In this document: positions 60,546 to 64,000 of the stretch, in pieces | Position numbering within the stretch: position 1 is the first letter of the stretch | How the letters are laid out: every line of letters starts with the position of its first letter | Assembly: GCA_946406115.1 (NCBI GenBank) | Contig: OX291557.1 | Coordinates: 18,260,501-18,324,500 of the forward strand | Reading direction: 5' to 3' | Origin: Apoda limacodes | Lineage: Eukaryota > Arthropoda > Insecta > Lepidoptera > Limacodidae | Length of the DNA stretch: 64,000 nt | The notes under the pieces: generated by a model | Seen by the model: the letters and a program-made list of their open reading frames with translations, nothing else | The model's database searches: none | Told to the model about the DNA's origin: nothing | Made by a program: the position numbers and the translations under genes

Positions 60546-63500
60546 ACACGCTTTGGTAGATGCTCATTAGAATGGTACAGTTATGTTACATGTAATTGAC
60601 GGTTATGTTAATGATATCTCTATATTCGCTACTTACTATCTCAATCATTTTAGTCCCGATGTCTTGTTGCGTTGCGGTATGGGTGACCCACCCAAGTAAG
60701 CAGACCCTTGGTAGATAGAGGTAGGTGAGGACGGGGCAATCACAGTAGGGGTTCTTCAAGCGGGGTCTGGCTTGTTATAAGATTAGGGAAGATTGGGGCT
60801 TGATGTTAGAGACATACTAGGATAACTGCAGGCTTCAGGAATCTAAGGGTCTGAGGGGGCTGATAAAACCTAGATCTGGGTTGGCCACCATTCCCCAATT
60901 CCCATGACCCTTCACCGGCGTCGAGTAAGGAAGCTGAACTGTTAGATTCCGTTTAGGTAATGGGCGGCTATAATTTAATGTGGGATTTTTAACCCGATCT
61001 CCTTAAGGAATTCGTATATGAATAAAACCTCCACTCCACCCATTACTGTGACGGATAGATTTGGAAAGCTAAGTATTATTGTGTTCATATTTAAATATTT
61101 GTTTCCTGTGTAAAAATAAACGTAAACCTCATATGGTTTTCAGGGCCGCGACATTAATCTAGCGAGTCTAATTTTTAATTAGACTATCTAAGCTTTATTT
61201 TATTGTTTTATATTGTTTAAGTTATGTTTTGACTAAGCCATTTAAGATAAAGATGACAGAACTTCAAACTTGACCTAACTTTATTAACAGGCTATGAGGT
61301 GACGTTAGTGGGTCAGGATTTGTTTTATTCTTCACCATGAATCACCCCGTTGAAGACGTATTAGTATAACCATACACAATTCTCTACTAACTGATGAGGC
61401 TCAGAATTGTTGTATGTATGGCCGAAACGTTAAGTTCTAAACACTCAGAAAAGGGCTAACCCTTACTTGATCTGTCTAATGCGCCGGGTCCTGAGTGTGG
61501 ATATGTCTCCCTTACAAACCATCCTAAACATACTTATTGTGTGTTAAATTAGGCGTTCTGCCGCCTTAATTACTCTGATGAACTACTTACCACTTAGCCA
61601 TGTGCGTAACCGCACACCTATTTTATTATTTCATATGAACTTAGCTTGTACGAGACGTGTTTCGGGCGAGTATGGCCTCTCCAGGCTAGCGACTATTTAA
61701 ACTTAAGGAGACTCGGGTTCGAACAGACCGATCGTAGGTTGTATTCAAATAATAACGAGATGGTCCCCGTAGTTTCATAGTCAGTCACCGTAGTAAAGAT
61801 AAAATATATGGTCGTCTGTTTGTTTGTCACCTCCGCGGTGCTATAAAGGTAGGTGTTGGTGGTGAGCACCACTTATCTATCCTAAAGAACAGTTTAGGGT
61901 TTGGTGTACGAAAGACCAATGTTTATTCGCTAACTCAATTATTAAGTGACAGGAAGGCGAAGTCACAAGATAATCTAGTCCGATGAAACCTATCTACGAG
62001 TCTGTCAGAAGTTGGTCGTTATATACTTTCCTTGGTAAAGGTCCTAAGGCGTTAGTCAGATAATAGGTACGATACATTTGGCAACCGCTTAAGGTCGGAC
62101 GGTATCCGAGGGCTTTAAAGTTGTTCAAAATCAAGTTATACATAGTTAAATTTCAATATTCATTCTAGCAATAAGGTAGGAACAGTCTAGTGTATAAGTT
62201 CGGCGAACTTAGGCTTCGTTTCGATTTTACAGTATTGATTTTTATAAACTTTTATATCCGAGTGTAGATAATCTCCATAGTTCGTAAACATAAACCCAAT
62301 TTTAGTTCTAATAGCGAAATTCATATTGACAGGGTCGCGAGATACTAAAACAAAACCGAACCAACATAAATTAGTCGGAGGATGGACGAGTAACACGTTT
62401 AGACTATGTATCTGCGCAGAAGACAAAAATGTGAACTCTGCGCACTCACGTGACCACGAGACGCCAGCTGGGCACTTCGATGCACAGGCAAATGTATGAA
62501 AAGTCTGACCATCTGGTCATTAATCGGCCGAAGGGATAATTCGGTGGCGGGCCCAACAATTCTGAATAGAACAACTCATGAACCCTTAAGGAGTGGTTGT
62601 ATATGTGAATTTTCCTGGACGATTCCCAGTTAGGGTTACCCGTAGAAAACCGGGAAACTAGGATTAGTAAATTTAGATAGACTCTCATACTAAATTTGTT
62701 TGTGAATAGCGCCCCCTATAAGCCCTTCTCAACATCCCCAAGATTATTATTAGACAGCTAGCTAAGATATCGATCGACCGAGTAATTCTACGATTGTTAC
62801 ACAGATGGCGTGAGCCACAGTGGTAAAATAATAATCATGAATGTATGAGGATTTCCGGATACGGTTAGAACCATGTCATAACTTTATTCAAAGGTAGGCT
62901 GTAGTTGTATTTTAGATCTACATTTACTTCTAATTTGTTAGTTTGTCTTTACGGCGGTTCTCCATATATTATTATAAGATAAGATTTGAAGAGAAGCTAG
63001 TAAGGATAGTGGTAGGCTCATTATATACTTAGATTGTCTATTTGTCTTGGGGTGGCTTCTCGAATACCATTACGACTTTATGGTTTCACATAGGGGTTGT
63101 TAACGGGTTGTCAACCAATAATTTATGCAACTACTAAACCAGTCGGCCCATCTGTGGTGCATTCTTAAGTGTCATTAAGAGGGTTGTGTAATTTACGTAA
63201 GGGCCAGGCCGCGAGTATATTCGTGGGTTATCTATATATATATTCAATCTGTTAGTTCATCCGTATGGTGACTTTTCATATTACATTACAGTTTTATAAC
63301 TTCGCTTAAGGGATCGACAGCTAGTCTGCTAATAATTTATCTATGTACTTAATAGGTCCGCTTGTCTCTCTAATGCCTTATATATGTTGTTATTAGTTCC
63401 GACCTTCACTTAAGCGCAAGCTAGAGAACTGGTGACAGGTTAGTTGTGTAGATTATAGGTTAATTAAGGGATCAATAGCGTATCTGCTAATAATTTATTT

Positions 63501-63557
63501 AGTTATTAAATAGGTCTGTCTGTCTCTTAAATGATTTAGTTATATTATAAGTGTATA

Positions 63558-63687
63558 ACTTTAGTTAAGGGGAAGCCAGTGAGTTTATTAGTGGTTAGTA
63601 CTTTCATATGTCTAAGGGTTCCACTTTAGTTAAGGGGAAACCAGTGAGTTTATTAGTGGTTAGTACTTTCATATGTCTAAGGGTTCT
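63558..63687. repeat. 65-bp tandem duplication
   Basis: 63558-63622 and 63623-63687 differ at one or two bases (AGTTAAGGGGAAGCC versus AGTTAAGGGGAAACC). Confidence 0.95.
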
Positions 63688-64000
63688 TCCACTTAAGGTG
63701 ATTTTCCTACATTACAAGTTTACTTAAGGGCAAGATAACTAGTGTATCGATGGACTACTTACCGTTTAAGAGTTCTCCTTTGAGGCGATTTCATACATTA
63801 CTATAGGATTACGACTTCACTTAAGGGGTATGCGGTCTTAGTCGTTATAACTTTAAGGCCTATCGTGTTCGAGGGGCAACCGTGTTATTACGAGACATGT
63901 TCGGAGCTGTAAGGAGGTAGCTAGGCTGGTGAATAGGGTGACTTAGGCTAGGGTACTTCGACTACGTTAGGATAATAAATCGCATATATTTAATCTGAAA

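Larger units (their letters stand above)
59286..64000. other. Long ORF-poor region, possible retroelement leader
   Basis: About 4.7 kb with no ORF over 100 residues on either strand, less AT-rich than the gene introns and free of the small interspersed repeats seen elsewhere. It includes a CAGTAAGTG donor-like site at 59490, the 131-bp repeat (59967-60545) and a repeat zone from about 62,980 to 63,850. It may be the leader of the element begun at 58576, running off the edge. Confidence 0.45.

Overview
The window is eukaryotic and reads as insect DNA, most probably a moth or butterfly. The support is AT-rich DNA, short GT-AG exons separated by long introns, and interspersed repeats I associate with Lepidoptera: a GGGTTCCGTACC-type repeat, tRNA-derived and 5S-derived short elements, and a non-LTR element whose 3' end carries a CCGCTTACCATCAGG motif. 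The order-level assignment is inference; no species is claimed.

One cellular gene dominates, on the minus strand, with its 5' end on the right and its 3' end off the left edge. It is a multiplexin, the collagen XV/XVIII type (Drosophila Multiplexin, Mp). Reading right to left it has: uncertain start exons (56.9 and 49.3 kb); a secretion-signal-like exon (49.2 kb); a thrombospondin-N/laminin-G-like domain (46.6-44.3 kb); short linker exons (43.5-37.9 kb); an interrupted Gly-X-Y region (33.2-3.85 kb); the small trimerisation domain (3.2-1.5 kb); and a Thr/Ala/Pro-rich hinge with a 30-bp coding minisatellite (0.76-1.15 kb). The endostatin domain expected next is not in the window. The inferred exons join with consistent phase into one reading frame of about 1,181 codons. 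This was a manual reading and no transcript was available.

The most distinctive part of the gene is 12.6-21.0 kb. Five phase-1 exons of exactly 144 nt, a sixth related exon and one dead copy form a tandem exon array, and neighbouring intron sequence was duplicated with them.

The introns are full of mobile DNA. They hold a Ty3/gypsy-type LTR element (21.99-28.99 kb) with a 4-bp target duplication, a shortened left LTR, lost gag and a broken pol. They also hold a hAT-like element (33.26-37.80 kb) with an 8-bp target duplication and a non-LTR retrotransposon inside it, fragments of the same and other LINE families, a MITE carrying 5S rRNA-derived sequence, tRNA-derived short elements, and at least ten tandem-repeat patches.

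The right end (58.6-64.0 kb) is different. An LTR-like block with a TATA box, a poly(A) signal and a primer-binding-site-like sequence is followed by about 4.7 kb with no sizeable ORF, containing a 131-bp tandem repeat and a decayed TTAAGG-rich repeat zone. It is the least explained part of the window.
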